A stretch of DNA of 64,000 nt from Epiperipatus broadwayi (lineage: Eukaryota > Onychophora > Udeonychophora > Euonychophora > Peripatidae). The notes beneath the pieces were generated by a model. It was not told the DNA's origin. It made no database searches and saw only the letters and a program-made list of their open reading frames with translations. Each line of letters starts with the position of its first letter. The stretch's first letter is position 1. This document shows, in pieces, positions 13,486-28,400 of this stretch. The stretch spans positions 8,585,761-8,649,760 of the forward strand of contig JAQFVV010012434.1 of NCBI GenBank assembly GCA_028023455.1, given 5' to 3'. The translations under genes and the position numbers were made by a program.

Positions 13486-16400
13486 GTAAGTTTTCTTTTT
13501 TTTTTTTAATAAATAATTACATGATTCATGGATTACCAGAATATTTTGTTTTCAACTTAAATTTTTGTTATTATTTATATATATATATTTATTAAACTAT
13601 TGTAATGGGTGGGTTTTTTTTTTTTTTTTGAGATTAAAAAGTGCATGGAAAAAAATTATGCAAAAAAACAAAATTTGCAATAAAATTGCATTTTTAAAAC
13701 TATAGATTAATTTTTATTTATTTCTAAATTAGGAAATATGTTTATACTTATGAACTTAATTTATATTTCAAATGTCAATTATACATTTTCATATTTGAAA
13801 TTATTACGGATAAAATATCTTAGAGAATGCACAAATTAAGTCAATCTAATTAAAAGATGAAAATCATTTCATTTACTAGTTTAAAAATTATAAAAAGCTA
13901 AAACAAGATTGATTTTTAGAATTATAGAAAACTTGCTATTTTTAACACTGAAGAAAATAAAGTACTTCATTTAATATTATATGTAGTGAAATAAAAATGC
14001 TCTAAAAAAATTGATATCAGATGCATTACAAGATTAATTTTCTGGGTTTTAAAATAAAACATTTATGGTATTTTTATTTTTAATTTGATTGTAGAAAAAA
14101 GAATAATATAAATTTGTCACTGTTTATGGTTACTTTTCTATTCTATCGTGTCAGCCATTTGATGGCATTGATGCTAACCAAAAGTACATACATATTACGA
14201 TTCCGGGCCTGCGATTCTATATAACTATCGGCTTTAGTTTTTTTATAGGAAATTATAGTAAATAATATTACTATTTAAACAAAATTTAAAAATGATATCC
14301 AAATAATTTACATTTTTTTGACAATAATTAATCATAAAATGGGTTGTTTTTGTTTGTGTGTATATATAAAAAGTTACGGTATTTTTTTAATAGAAAATAA
14401 TACGCAATTATACATTTTTCAATTTAACAGAATTTATAAATTCATACTAAATTTAAAAATGATACCCAACTAATCTGCTTTTTTTTTGACAATAATTAAT
14501 CAGAAAGTGGGTTATTTTTGTTAGTGTGTATAGATAAAAAGTAACATTATTTAAATACTAAATTTAAAAATGTTACTGACTAATTTGCTTTTTTTTGGAC
14601 AGTAATTAATCAGAAACTGGGTTGTTTTTGTTTGTGTGAATATATTAAAAGTAATGTTATTTAAATATTAAATTTAAAAAAGATTCCCGACTAATTTGCC
14701 TTTTTTTTTTGACAGTAATTAGTCAGAAACTGGGTTGTTTTTGTTAGTGTGTATATATAAAAAGTAATATTATTTAAATACTAAATTTAAAATGATACCC
14801 GACTAATTTGCATTTTTTTGGAATTGACAGGAATTAATCAGAAATTGGGTTGTTTATGTGTATATATAAAAAGTAACGTTATTTAAATACTAAATGTAAA
14901 AATAATACCCAACTAATTTGCTTTTTTTGGACAGTAATTAATAATCAGAAACTGGATTGTTTTTGTTTGTGTGTATATATAAAAAGTAATTTGTCGCGGA
15001 TGAATTCTCACGAAAATGTTACTTTTCACGTGATTGTCTAAATACTGCTGTGCTGCACTCCTAAAAGCAATTTTTGATGGTTACACATTCGTATTGGAAC
15101 CTTCACGACATTGTTAATAAAGTTATAACATAACAGTAGGTTAGAGCACTTGAAAAAAAATACCTTTGTAATGAAATTTTAAAAAATTACGACAGGCTTA
15201 AATCCACACACTCTCACACGAAACTATAGAGAAAATAGACAGTCTAGTATTAAGATAAAGTGAATAACACAACCAACTGGCAGCCAATAGAGCATTTGTC
15301 TGTGCTTTTAGCATAGAAAAAAGGCAGAACGGCAGTCGGCGGGGACTCTTTCTGTGTTTTATCATAGAAAAAAGCCTCTTGGGTTGGGTGAGGCCGCTGA
15401 AACGGTATATTTCTAGGAATTTACCTAGAAATAGCGCCATCATGCAGCTGAGACGATAGATTAGAAAACTACCACACTGGTTTATACAAATGGATGAATA
15501 CAACTCAACTGAGCATTAAATACACATTTCATATGACTATGAGTCTTTAAAAATTCTCTGATATGGCCACATCATCCAAAATTTGTCTTCAACTGCACTA
15601 GCTTAAATCATAAAATACTTTTTGAAAAAACATGTAATGTACAACAGCACTTTTTTTATTAATCTTAAAAAAAGTGATCACTGAGAACAATTTCCTTTAC
15701 CACAATTCTAGGATCAATATTCAGAAGAGCCAATGGATATCAAAGCTTGAGAATCACTATTCTACTCTTTGAAAACAAGCACTGATACAGGAGGAAACAT
15801 AGTTGTAACAAAAACTGTCATAACCATGTTTGCATCACTTCTTAAAAACCATTCAAACTTTTTATTTCCAAATGTATATTGAGAAAAAATTGGACAAAAA
15901 GAAAATCCTCAAAGATATTCAGCATTACTGTTCACAATACACTGGGAAGACTCGTACCATTGCCTGAAATGTTTGGATTTAATTATACCAAGAAATACAG
16001 CTCATCTAAATTATTCTATGCATGTCAAACCCTTGAAATTTGTGGGTTTATGCACCCAAACTCAACTGTACCTAAATTGACCGGTCTATCCTCCTTTCTA
16101 TCCTGGAATCATGCTCTATGTAAGCATGAAGCATCCTGCAAGGCAAACATAGATTTATACATTAAAAATATAACTGTCAGATTTAAACCTAGTTTTTTAA
16201 AAAGGAAAATAATGCAATTCTACAGAAAACAATTCTAATCCCCCTGCTGATAATAGACTATGGCTGCTTCTGCCATACATATTCACTATAACAAAAACCT
16301 TTAATAAAACATTCTTGGCAACTTATCACCTTGCTTTCCATGTAACCCCGCCCCCCTTTCTATCAATAGACTACTGAATAACTCCAAAGAAAGGCTTGAA

Positions 16401-19400
16401 CCAGTACTCACCCCTAACTCTGTTTACAAAATCAGATCAATCAATCTATTATGGGGAATCCGGAACATCCTTATCTACATGCTTTTCTCAGCATCAATAC
16501 TTGTACAAAAGAGCCTCAGACAAGCTAGAACATAGTTCTATATTCCTCAAGGACCAAAAGGCAACAGGATACCAATTTGTTCTTTCCTGCACAACCATTC
16601 AATACATAGAACAGAATGATTCAAAGAGAAAAATAGGGGAGACATGCTATATAACCTATAATACGAATGCTATCAGCCAGAGAGACCCATCCCTCTCTCT
16701 CCAAAAAATGGACACGCTAATTTAAATATAAACCTTGAATTTAAATAAATTTAAATCTCTTTACCTACATACAATTACACTCATCTCTCCCATATGATTA
16801 TACTTCATCTTGCTATGAATATGAAAACACCATAAGTTCTCGAAAGCACTAAGCCATAATTAATATATAGAAATAAGAAGTTTTCTATAATCGCATATAA
16901 GCACATTTATCATGTTATTACATTCTATATAGAAGAAGTATAAACAGCTAACATCATTACATTAAAATATTATTGAAAAATATTGATTTGAAGAAAATAT
17001 TGGATATATCAAAATGCAGAAATTATTAGATAAAAATAGCATGTAACATTTGTTATTCTAACTCTGTAAAGAGACTCCACTTTACCAAGTCTGGGACAAA
17101 TTAAATTTCATTAGCTATAATTTTTAATGCATCTAAAATAATTCATCATAGAAGAGTTTGTACAAAGGACACTAAACTAATAGTGCAATATTTAAAAAAA
17201 TTTAAAGGTGTTAACAAGAAGATTCAATAACAATGAACATTTCACAAATTTTAAATAGATAAAATTTTGAAATCTGTTGATTTGAAATCTTATCATCCCA
17301 CAAATAGAATTCAATGATATCATAATGAATAAAATTTCAAAATAATCCAGTGATTTTAAGAACCAATCTGTGAGGCAGAGAGAGTGATTTTAGTTATTAA
17401 GTCATATTAAGCAACATGTTTCTATTTCCTGATACAGTGAGAACATATATTTAATTACAGCAGCAATTACATAAGTCTGTATTTAGTGCCTGAGATAAAT
17501 TTTTAAGTTTTGATATTAAAGGATAATATATTTTGAAGTTATAATAATCTATATTTAATGAATTTTTCAATAAAATAGAATTTCCATATTATATACAAAT
17601 AAACCATGAAATATTTCCTCATAAATGGGTTGATGAATAGTTTGATTGGTCATCTTATTCACCTAACTTGAACCAATAATTTTTTTTTTTTTTTTAGGAG
17701 GTAATTAAAAATAAATTTTATGCTTGAAAACCTACATTTTTTATCAAGTAAACAACTCTCATCAAAAAAACATTTTATAATATTAATATATAAACAGTTT
17801 GTGCAGAAATGTTGTTTATCAGTGCATGAAATAATATAAAGTATACTAGCTTTCAACTTGATCATTTATATTAAATAATTTTGTTTTGATCTCTCTTTAT
17901 ATTTTTTTTTTAATACAAATGAATGAAAGTATAAATTCTGAATTTTTACTTTTACATTACTTTAGCAATAGTATATAGAAGCGCTTTAAAATGCTGGTTG
18001 AAGAAGCTGTTAATAGCAAACAATCAAAATGAGTTAATTCAGGCTAAGCACTTTCGAAATGTTATCCCTCATAATCATAGCCAAAATAGTAATAGTTGTG
18101 ATATTATTAAATGGTAATATATGCAATTGTATATGTAAATTAATCAGCTAGTCCATTTTCTGGAGATAGCGAAGCATGTGTCACATCTATTAATTGCATT
18201 ATTGTCGTTGATAATAAAATACACCTTTTTTCTTCCTTTTGCAGTCGTTAGTTTCAGTGCACACAATTTTGGGGTTGGAGGCAATAAATGTATCATAAAT
18301 TATTGTTTTGTTTACAATTTCCTATTTTTGGATCTTACTTTATCTATGTATTTACAATAAGGAATATTTTGCAGGAAGAAGAGAAGCAATATCATTTTCT
18401 TACTATGGTTGAAGAAAAAATTATTTGTCGTCAATATGAATTCATAATGAAAGATTTTTGTAGCAAGTTTCAACCTCTTATGCCAAAAAATGTTATCGTA
18501 AGTATAGTTATTATTATGCTTTTTTTAAACAATTTTTATAATTATTTTTATAGTAGTTATATATTTTATCACTTTTATTTTGAATTTAAATAATTTGATA
18601 TTCTTTTAAAATTATAATTTTGATATATAAAATAATTTTTTTATTTAAAAAAACCTTAATGTCTTTAAATTATTATAATGTTTATTAATTGTTTTAACTA
18701 TTTAAACAGTAATTTTCAGTCTTTGGAATTGTTTGGGTTTCATATGTATAATTCTTAGTATTTCTCACATGATTTTTATTTTTTTTAGTGATGCTTTTCA
18801 GATATTCATACATATATATATAAAAACAACAAGTTATTTTTTTGATAAAGTTTTATTTTTGTATGCTTAATTAATTTTTTTATCTGAATTCAACAAAAAA
18901 CATTTATGCTAACTAAGATTAAAGTTTTTGAAATATGTATTAAGTCATCTAGTGTAACATTGAGAGAAAGAAAGATAATTTGTTACTATAATATAAAAAA
19001 TGTTAATTTAAAGTGATATTAAATTGCTCTTAGAAAGGTATGACATAGAGGAGACAAGAAGGCACAAAGACAGAACATGTTAATAAAATGTTTTGCTTTC
19101 ACATATAATTATAAAAGAAATAATTAACTGACAAAAGTCTTAATTATGAAGCGACCAATTCTTTTTGATCAATTTTTAAATGTAGATTCATCAGTCAGAA
19201 AATGAACATAGAGTTCAATTTTTTTAATGTTGCTTGTATATATGGTAATAAATATTTCATGTAATCAGTGAAGGAGAGGCGATTTTGATAGGTCACACAT
19301 TAAGTTAAAGTTAGTGAGATAATAAGACAAGCTAAAAGTCCTACAAAATAAGATTTCATATACTGGAATCAAATTTCATGAATGTGTGTGTGTGTGAAAA

Positions 19401-22400
19401 AAAGAAAAATAATTTCCTTTTTTAGAGTCTTTTTTTAGGACCAATAAGTTAACCGTTTCATTAAAAGAAAGCTTAAAGTTTCCTGGAATTTAAATTAAAA
19501 TAAATTTGACAGATAAAATACTATAATTTGTACTATAAAGTTTAACATTATCTAGAGTAAAATTAAATTATTTATGGAATTAATTTGATTAATTACAAAA
19601 CATTAGTTAATTATATTCAGAAAATTTTTAATAAACTTTATTAATAATATGCTGCTGCGTTGCAGTGAAACTTTTATATAATAATTTGTAGGCTTTTTTG
19701 TATCTATTGGTTTATATTATCATTTTCTAGAAAAATAGATTAATTTTGATACAATATTTATAATCTTGTGTATTATTTGTAACCAACTTCACTTTATTTA
19801 TTGTTTCCAATGCTAGTTCTTTTGTTATTTTTTCAGAAATAGAATATATTTGTTACAATGTTTATATTTATTAGATTGATTTTAAGGAAATTAGTATATG
19901 TTTGTGTGTGGATTAGTATGAACTAACATTCTTTCAGATAAAATTTAATATAAATAGTCCGGCTAAATAAACCCACTGAGAATAATCCAACTTGTGCTTC
20001 AGAAAGAAACCTCCTTCAAGACAACTCGGAAACTTCCAAATGCAAAGCTAATCTGTTTTTAATTTCACTCTAGACAGAGCTAACTTCCAAGACAATGACC
20101 TCAAGAGCCATTAACATTGGGCTAGCTATTACCTACTTGAATGTTGATCATAAGAAAAAAAATTAAAAAGGAGAAAGGAAGAAAATCTTCAAAATTTGCA
20201 GAAATTTTGACTTTGTTTTAAATATAATTGTATTGCATACACCAATAAAACTAGCTGCAAATAAAAAACATTCTTTTCTGTTGTAAAAAACAAAATAGAT
20301 GGATTTTACTAATTTTTTTATGCTAAATTCAAAAATGTATTTTGTTTTATTGTGTCTGGCTAATTGACAATAACACAAAATGTTATTTTGTCATTGCATA
20401 AAATATTTGATAATTTAGTATTGATTGAATTGGGCATCACATTTAATATGCGACATGCACTCTTATTTTTTTCAACATTAAACACAAATAAAAGATGCTT
20501 TGTGAACAATATGATGGTTTCTATGTTGCTTTTACTTAGATTTAAGCTAATGAAACCAAAGTGTGTGTATTTTAAACCAATAACATATTTGAATCACTAG
20601 CCCCACTTTTTTAAGAATTTAATCAAGAATATTTAAGTAAAATAGTTGCCTGTGGCATGTAGGAAGCTTCTTTTTAATAAGGCAAAGAATGAATAAATCC
20701 AACAAAATATTGAAATTGGCATGTTTGTGGCAAAAACCTAGAGGTAAATATACCTTAAAATGCTGCTTAGAAAGGATATTATGTGCCTGAGATTTTATGA
20801 AGGTCTTTTACATATATGAGTATGTCTTTTGATATTTAAAACAATTTTTCTTTTCAGAAATTTGCTAATTTTATCCTTAAATTTTATTCTTTAAATTCAA
20901 AATTACCCATGCATTTAAGTAATCAGGTGGATTAAGTATCGGTAAGTCAGGTCCATGAGGAACTGGTTGTTTAGCTGATAAGATATTTGTTTGTGCAATT
21001 CCTTTTTTTATGTTTTCCTTATTGTAACCAGTAATCTTGTCAAAAACAACAGTCATCATAATGATTCTTTTTGCACCATTACATGGGTGTTGCAAATGGC
21101 ATTGTTTTCTGTTTTTCATACTACCAGGAACATAGAACCTTGATACATGTGTTTCATGCACTGTGAGGTGTGAAAGATTTGTATTGCTTTCCAAGTTTCA
21201 ATTGGAAATAAAAAAAGTGTATTTTCTTTGCAAACAAGTATTTGGCACACTGAAATCTAAAACATAACTTCTGCAAATGTAGCAGAACTTCATAGGACTT
21301 TGGAAACACTGCTTTCTGTGTACACCTGATACACTAGACATGGTGTTTTTAAAATGCTTATTAATAAAAATTTCATGAATAAAGATTAAAATATAGTTTC
21401 ATATTCACAATAACTGACACAGTAATATAAATGAAGGTAAAAAAATGCATACTTAAGTACAACAGTTGATAATCTTGAAGAGAATGTCAGCCCAACATTT
21501 TCAACTGAATAAGATAGGGCTGAACTTTAATGGCAAAATCATGTTAGGTTATATAGTAGAAGCTACATAGAAATCAAGGATCTTCCATATTATAGACAAA
21601 TATCTTACTTTGTTTGTACATGGAAATTATGAATCACTGTAGATACTGTTGAATGTCACATTTTAAATCTACTGCCAGATTTGTCTCCTATACTAGATAA
21701 TTATATTAAAGTCATTTTGAAAATATAAATTTTACGAACTCTGCATAAATTTCAAATGAACCTTTTTAAAACATATCTGATGATCCAGTTTAATTTTTTT
21801 TCTTGCTTTTTATAACTTGTATATTCTAATTTAATAATGAACTTAATGAGTATTTTTGTATTTTATTGATTTGTTTGAGTTAATGATTGATTAATGAGAT
21901 ACCTAATGAAATATTAATTGAAATCTGGTGATTATTAGGATTTAAAATGATAGAGCAAACTTTAAGAGACTAAATTTCATGAGTAATTATCTTTTCTATA
22001 ATGAATTAAATACTTGACGATAATTAAATTAATTTCGCTTGTAAAAGTAGCTCATTATTTCAAATTTAAACTGAGTAATAGAATTCCTATAGTTCTACAG
22101 TATGACCAGTGCTTTTAGTAGAATACATGCAATTAATGATATAAATTTTAAGAATAGAATTACTAAAAGTAGGCACTCATATTTTGTGAGGAACTTAAAA
22201 CAATATATATGCGAGTATATAAAATAAAGAATTGAAGTTGATAGTCAATAATAATATTGTTATGCATATTAAACGCTATGAGGATGTTGTGTTAAGATCT
22301 TAAGGAATATAAAGTGAAAGAAAGGAGAAGCAAATATGAGAATATGCCTGCATAGTATTGTTTAACAGAGAATAGGCTTGAACATATAAATTAAAAATTT

Positions 22401-25400
22401 TAAATTGGATTCTGTATCTCTTATAATATAGATTATTTATATGTTGATGTTGCAAAGAAACTATTTAGATATTTGATAGTGTAGTATACCTTGAATTATT
22501 TAATGATGATTTCTGCCATAGTTACTTATATATTTTGATGACAATTTGTAAATGTTATTGATATTCATTCGTAGTTATTTAAGTATTTCTTAAGGTGATG
22601 AATATAAGTGATGGTTATATATATATATCATTAAAGTAGCGCTATATAATCAGTCCATGTTGCATCTGCCTACAATGAATTATGGAGTGATGATAATTTA
22701 ATGCACACATTTGATGCAGTATTTGTGTGAAAATCAACAAGGATGTTGATTGATATTATATGGTCCATTATCGGCTGAAGGAATATGTTACATGCCTGTG
22801 GATACACTACATGTTCTTGATTTTGTTGCCTATTGATATTCAACTCTGATATCAACATATGAGTTTCATAAATGTTAATTATAAAAAGCTAGCAATAAAA
22901 CTGAACATCAGTAATATAATAAATTTCACGCTGGATTTTAGATTTTAATTATTATTAATTTATAATAAAATGTTCAGTTATTTATTTTACAACCAGAAGT
23001 TTGTCTTGCCACTTCATTTTTGCACAAATCATTTAATCATTACCAAATAAAAATAAAAATGTGGAGAATTAACAGGAGTCTCAGAGGTCTAGATCTAGAT
23101 GGGATATATATAGGGTTGCTATTAATAATTGAGGATTCTGTAAAAAGTGTGGTTGAAGCTTCCTCCCAGGTAAGTTCAAATTTCTTATATAAATAAGTAT
23201 TTGAAACTTCAAATTGCTACCAATGTTATTATGTATCATATTTATCATCTCTAACCCGAGATATTAGTCTAGATTGTGAATTTAGTGGCACCCTCTGGTG
23301 AATGGTCATGTCACACCAGTGATTCTCGGGTTGACCATTATAATATATATACACACACATATAGTATAATAAATATTATATAAAAAAAAGTTATAGATGA
23401 ATTTACCCAGAAAATCAAAGAAGACCAAATAGAAACTTGTAAAATGTTTGTGTTTCATTATTCTCACAACTTAATGAAAGTTTATATTTTTAATATAAAG
23501 AAATAATACATATTTTGTGATAATGTTTATTTTAAAACAGTGCAATGTGATGTGATGCACTATAGCTTCTCCTTTATTTGGGAATCTCTCTCAATCACTA
23601 TACCCAGAGAAACCAGTTAGCCACCTTACCTTCCCTTTTTAATTCCCCACCCTACGTTTTTCCCTTATTTATCTCTATCCTTTTCCATCCCCTTGCCACA
23701 ACATCATCTTTGTCCACTCTATGGCTTTTATATCTAAATCCCCCTTATCTTTTTCCAAACCCAGCATAAAATCCAAGAATTCACTTTCTGTATACTCACT
23801 TTGTTTATATTAATTCTCCCACAACTTCATTATTGGTACTCTTTCTGCTTGTAAGCATTTACATACAATTAGCAGATGTCTAATATTTTTCATGCCTTCC
23901 TTACATAACTTGTAAAGTAAATCACTCACTTTTCTTCATTTATGTGTATATTCCCTAGTTGCTAATGATCCTGTTCGATCCTTAAGCAGTAAACTACTTT
24001 CCTTTCTATTATTGTAAATTAACTAGCACCCAATATTCTGTTTACTTCTATATACACTTAAACTCTTTTTACTCTCCATACTAATTCTCACATCTCACCA
24101 ACTCCTATTTTTTATTAATAAATCTATTTTTCTATCCCATTCTTTGCCACTTTACTACTCAAACAATCCTCCTAATATGGTCATCCTATCTTTTATACAA
24201 GTATGTTGACATAAAGTTGTTATCCAAATCTTCTGCATACCGTACTATCTTTCTCACCCATCTTGTTGCCTATCTTTTACTCATAACCCAATTAAATACT
24301 ATTTTGGTATTCTCTTACTATCCATAAATTGCAATCTACTGAACATTTTGACAAACTCTCCATACAGTAGTGCCACCCAGTCCAAGTCATTCAATGGATG
24401 CAAGAAAGTTTTTGCATAAAATCCCCATCTAGTGCCTACTCATCCTATAACCAAGATTAGTTTTTAGATTATTGTTTTCATCAGTAAGGAGCCTTAGGTC
24501 TGAGAGCACTGCACCTAGATCTTAGAATCTAATGCATCTCTCCAGCAGCCATCTTTTATCTTTTTAGTTAACTATAAAGCTATGAATCCAAAATGAAAAC
24601 AGATAATGTTTTTAATCCAAGCTCATTCGCTTGTATAGTCATATAGATCTGAATCTAGTCAGTATCTATACATTTTGATGTCTTTGGTTCTTTAATAGCC
24701 ATAGTCACCATCTTCCCATGGGCAGGAATGGTATTAGACAATGACTTGCACTATGTGCCACAACTGTATGGAGAGTTTGCCACTATTTTAATAATTTATG
24801 TAAGCATAGTAAATGATAATCATATGATGTTTAATATTTATTTTAAAGAGTTTATATTTAAAGTACTTAATAAGTTATCTGTTGATTTTAGGATTTGGTT
24901 GAGATTAACTTCTTTTTTTAATTGTTTAAAAGAGAAATTTTGAGTGTTACATACATATAAAAGTAGCTAATTATCAATATTATTGTTGCTAGAACTTCAT
25001 GGTAGTGTTTGTAATCTTTTTATTAAAGATTTTATTTTTGATGGCTTTATCTAGAATTATCTTTTCAATGTTTCAAATGGTTCAAACTAAGAACAATTCT
25101 TTAACAATGATAGTTATTTTTTTATAATGTTTAAAATTGATCAAATTAAAATTAACAATAACTATTAAAAATAAAAATAGCATCATAAAAACCATAAGTA
25201 ATATTCTTCAACTATGTCAATATGTAAAGAATTTGGATATGCAAAGCAGTGTTTTTAGCATATAAAAAAGTATTGAATTATTTTTGTGATCTTCAAACAT
25301 ATTTTTATAGAAGCAACCATTCTTGGGATTGTTAATATTTCTTGATATGTTTTTGTTTTTAATGATAATTATTTTGTAACTGAGTTTAATTTCTTGATTA

Positions 25401-28400
25401 TTATTTTTTTTATAATGCATCCTGCAAGCTTAAAAACATTGTTTGGTCTTATGATCTTGCCATCCATAAATAATTTTTTTTTTTAATATCTTTTATGTTA
25501 CATTAGTAGCATCTTCAATCTCTCTTCCACATAATAAATTAAATTAAATAGCAGCACTATAAATATAACCAATGTAATAGCACTTATGACACTGTGATGA
25601 AATAGTTTAACGTTAAATCTGTTAAAGGAGAAGCATATTGGAGTCTATTCTGCACTTCAACATGTATGTTTATTTTTCTACTTAAAAAGTGATTTAACAT
25701 TTATAAATTGGCTCATATTGATACCATTCAAGCTAAATATTGATGAAGATTTTGAGTTTTTGAATATTAATTACTAATCCAAAATCTCTACATGTTCATT
25801 CAAAGCATTATGTATTTTCTGTAGATCATGTTTTGAATTGACAAGGATAGTACAATTATCAGCATACTCTAAATTCTGAAACCACGAAAAGGTAATTATT
25901 TTTTTTACTTTTAATTGATTCAAATTAAACATTTTACCATCAGACCTGTATTGCATTTTGATTCCTGATTCACGAAGTCACTTACAATTAACTCCAAAGA
26001 TTCCTATTATAAAAATCAAAAACAAAGTTAAAACTAGTACACATCCTTTTTTAACACCAGTTTTTATATCAGATATGTAAGACTTTCCATTTGAAGTATC
26101 AATATTCCTTCTCTTAGAAAATATATAATATAAAATTTTTTTAATGAACCATATATTATCAAATAGTGGACCTGTTCAATGTAATTAAGTCATTTTCTTG
26201 GCTGATAAATCAATAAATGTACTGTATAATTCTCTATTTTGTTTGCAACATTTGTAGTTGCTTAACAACCAAAATCATGTCATTAGTAGTTTTGATTTTC
26301 TAAGAGCACATAGAGTCTTTGGTAACTATTTATTTATTTCTAGAAGCAACTCTTATATTAAATCCTTTTTTTTATAGCCATATAAATAAACAATATACTT
26401 AGTAATATATATATAACAATATTTATTTAACAACAATAATAACCATTAAGCATCACATGATAGATGCAGTGCTCTCAGATCCAAAGCTCCTCACTGACGA
26501 AGGCCACAAGCCAGAAACTAGTCTGGGGATATTGGATGAGTAGGCATTAGATAGGGATTTTATGCACAAGCCTTCTGGCATCCATTGATTACTCTGTTTA
26601 GCACAGGTGGCAATACTGTATGGAGAGTTTTGCTCTGTTTAACAATAATAACTAGGTAAAAACAACATAAGAATATAATAATCCATAAATATAAATAAGT
26701 TTATAAATTATTCTCAGGTGAAATAGTCTTTTTTTCTCATCAGGAATAATTCAGTTATGCATTTGTGGCTTCAAATCATATGTCTCTTGAAACACAAATG
26801 TGTATTTTAACAAATACAAATAATCTTTTGAAGTAAATAACTTTTAGCCATTTAAATGTCTGTGACAGGCCATTTACAATTTTCATATGCAAATACATTA
26901 TTAAAAATTTGCAATATAAGTGTTTGCATTGGCACACACAATTTATATATTTATTTTAACCACCTCTGCTACTAATTTCTCTTTGGTGGTACTATATTTG
27001 AACTAGTACTTCTCATTTGCCACTATTCCATTTTTGGTTAATCACTACTTGGTAGTCTACTAGTCACTTATTGCTGATCACTCTTTACTGATCTCATCAC
27101 TTTAATCTCAAATTCATCAGTCTGCATGGGGATTTTTACATATCCTCTCTGATTTGTATGAAAATGCTTTTATTTGCATATAAATTCTATTTCAATTAAA
27201 TCTGTAACTAGAGTAGTTTTCTCCTAAAGGGAATATCTTAAAAGTGAAGAAATACATGCATATTTACAAAAATAAATGATAATTATTTACGTATACGTTT
27301 TTATATGCACAGACATTCCAACCCATCTCATTATCTAAAATTAGCACTGCAGTTTTCTTTATTTTTATTTTTTTTTTCTTGAATAGTTTTCATTTTCTAT
27401 TATTGTTTATTTTATTAACATAATTTACATTATTTTATTTACATATAACATAAGCACAATTAATGTATATATATATTTAAAGGCAACATCATTTGCTTAT
27501 TTTAAACGATTTTATCTTCATAATTCAGTAATGGATTATCATCCAAAAGAAATAATGTAAGTAATATTTTTAAGAAAATAATTTATAATTTTATTTCTCA
27601 TTTAAATTATTAATAATATTATTAATGCAGAAAATGTTTTTAATAGTATTTTTTACAGTCCATTGATTCTTTATTCCTGTACAAAGATCCTCATTGCAAT
27701 ATCATTATTCAAAATACTTTATCTTAATATTCCTTTTGTTATGACTTGTCTAATACTAAACAAATATTTGACTATACAATATTTTGATTTTGACAGGGAG
27801 ATGTCAGTTTGTAGCCTATAATCTGTATTGGTTTATGTTTGATGTATGTTGTTTGTTTGTTTTTTTGAGAGGGATGAGGATTGAATTTGAACTATAAATT
27901 CATTTTGGATTTTAATAATTGTTATTTTTTTTTTTTTTTGACATTCGTATCTTTAAATTTTAGATTACAAATATTTTTAAGTAATCTTTCATATATTTTG
28001 TATTGATTAAAAAATATATTTGACTTCTCTGACATCTGTTTTCATATGAACTATTAGTAGTTTAAAATGGTCTTCATGTATACTGTTTTTAATCAAGATG
28101 TTTTTTGGGAGTGCTTTGTATTCTGCTACCATAAGATCTCATGGGATAGATGGGCATCCTCAGTAATTTTCTTATAAATTTTAATTGATCTTTATAAACC
28201 TTATATAGAGAGGAATTTTTACCTTGTTTTTTATCAGGGGGCATTGCTTCATTATAATTGAGATGTTTAATAGCTTTTTTTAATTTTTTTTAATAGATAT
28301 GTTGATGATTGCAATTACTATGGCTTGCCTTATACACTTAAAACAAGATTTGTTATGAAATTAATCATTTCTGTTATTCTTTGAATTTTTATTAGTCATA

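Noticed and set aside
15198-15503. Minus-strand open frame of 101 codons
   Set aside because: It lies across the hairpin array and terminus of the family H element; repeated FSMIKH/FSMLKA phrases come from the repeated hairpins, not from a protein.
18178-18593. Open frames around cyclin H exon 2
   Set aside because: They run through the splice sites; only 18375-18497 matches cyclin H and the rest is intron.
23578-23769. Plus-strand proline- and leucine-rich open frame
   Set aside because: It is the complement of the minus-strand LINE relic; its odd composition comes from the purine-rich sense strand.
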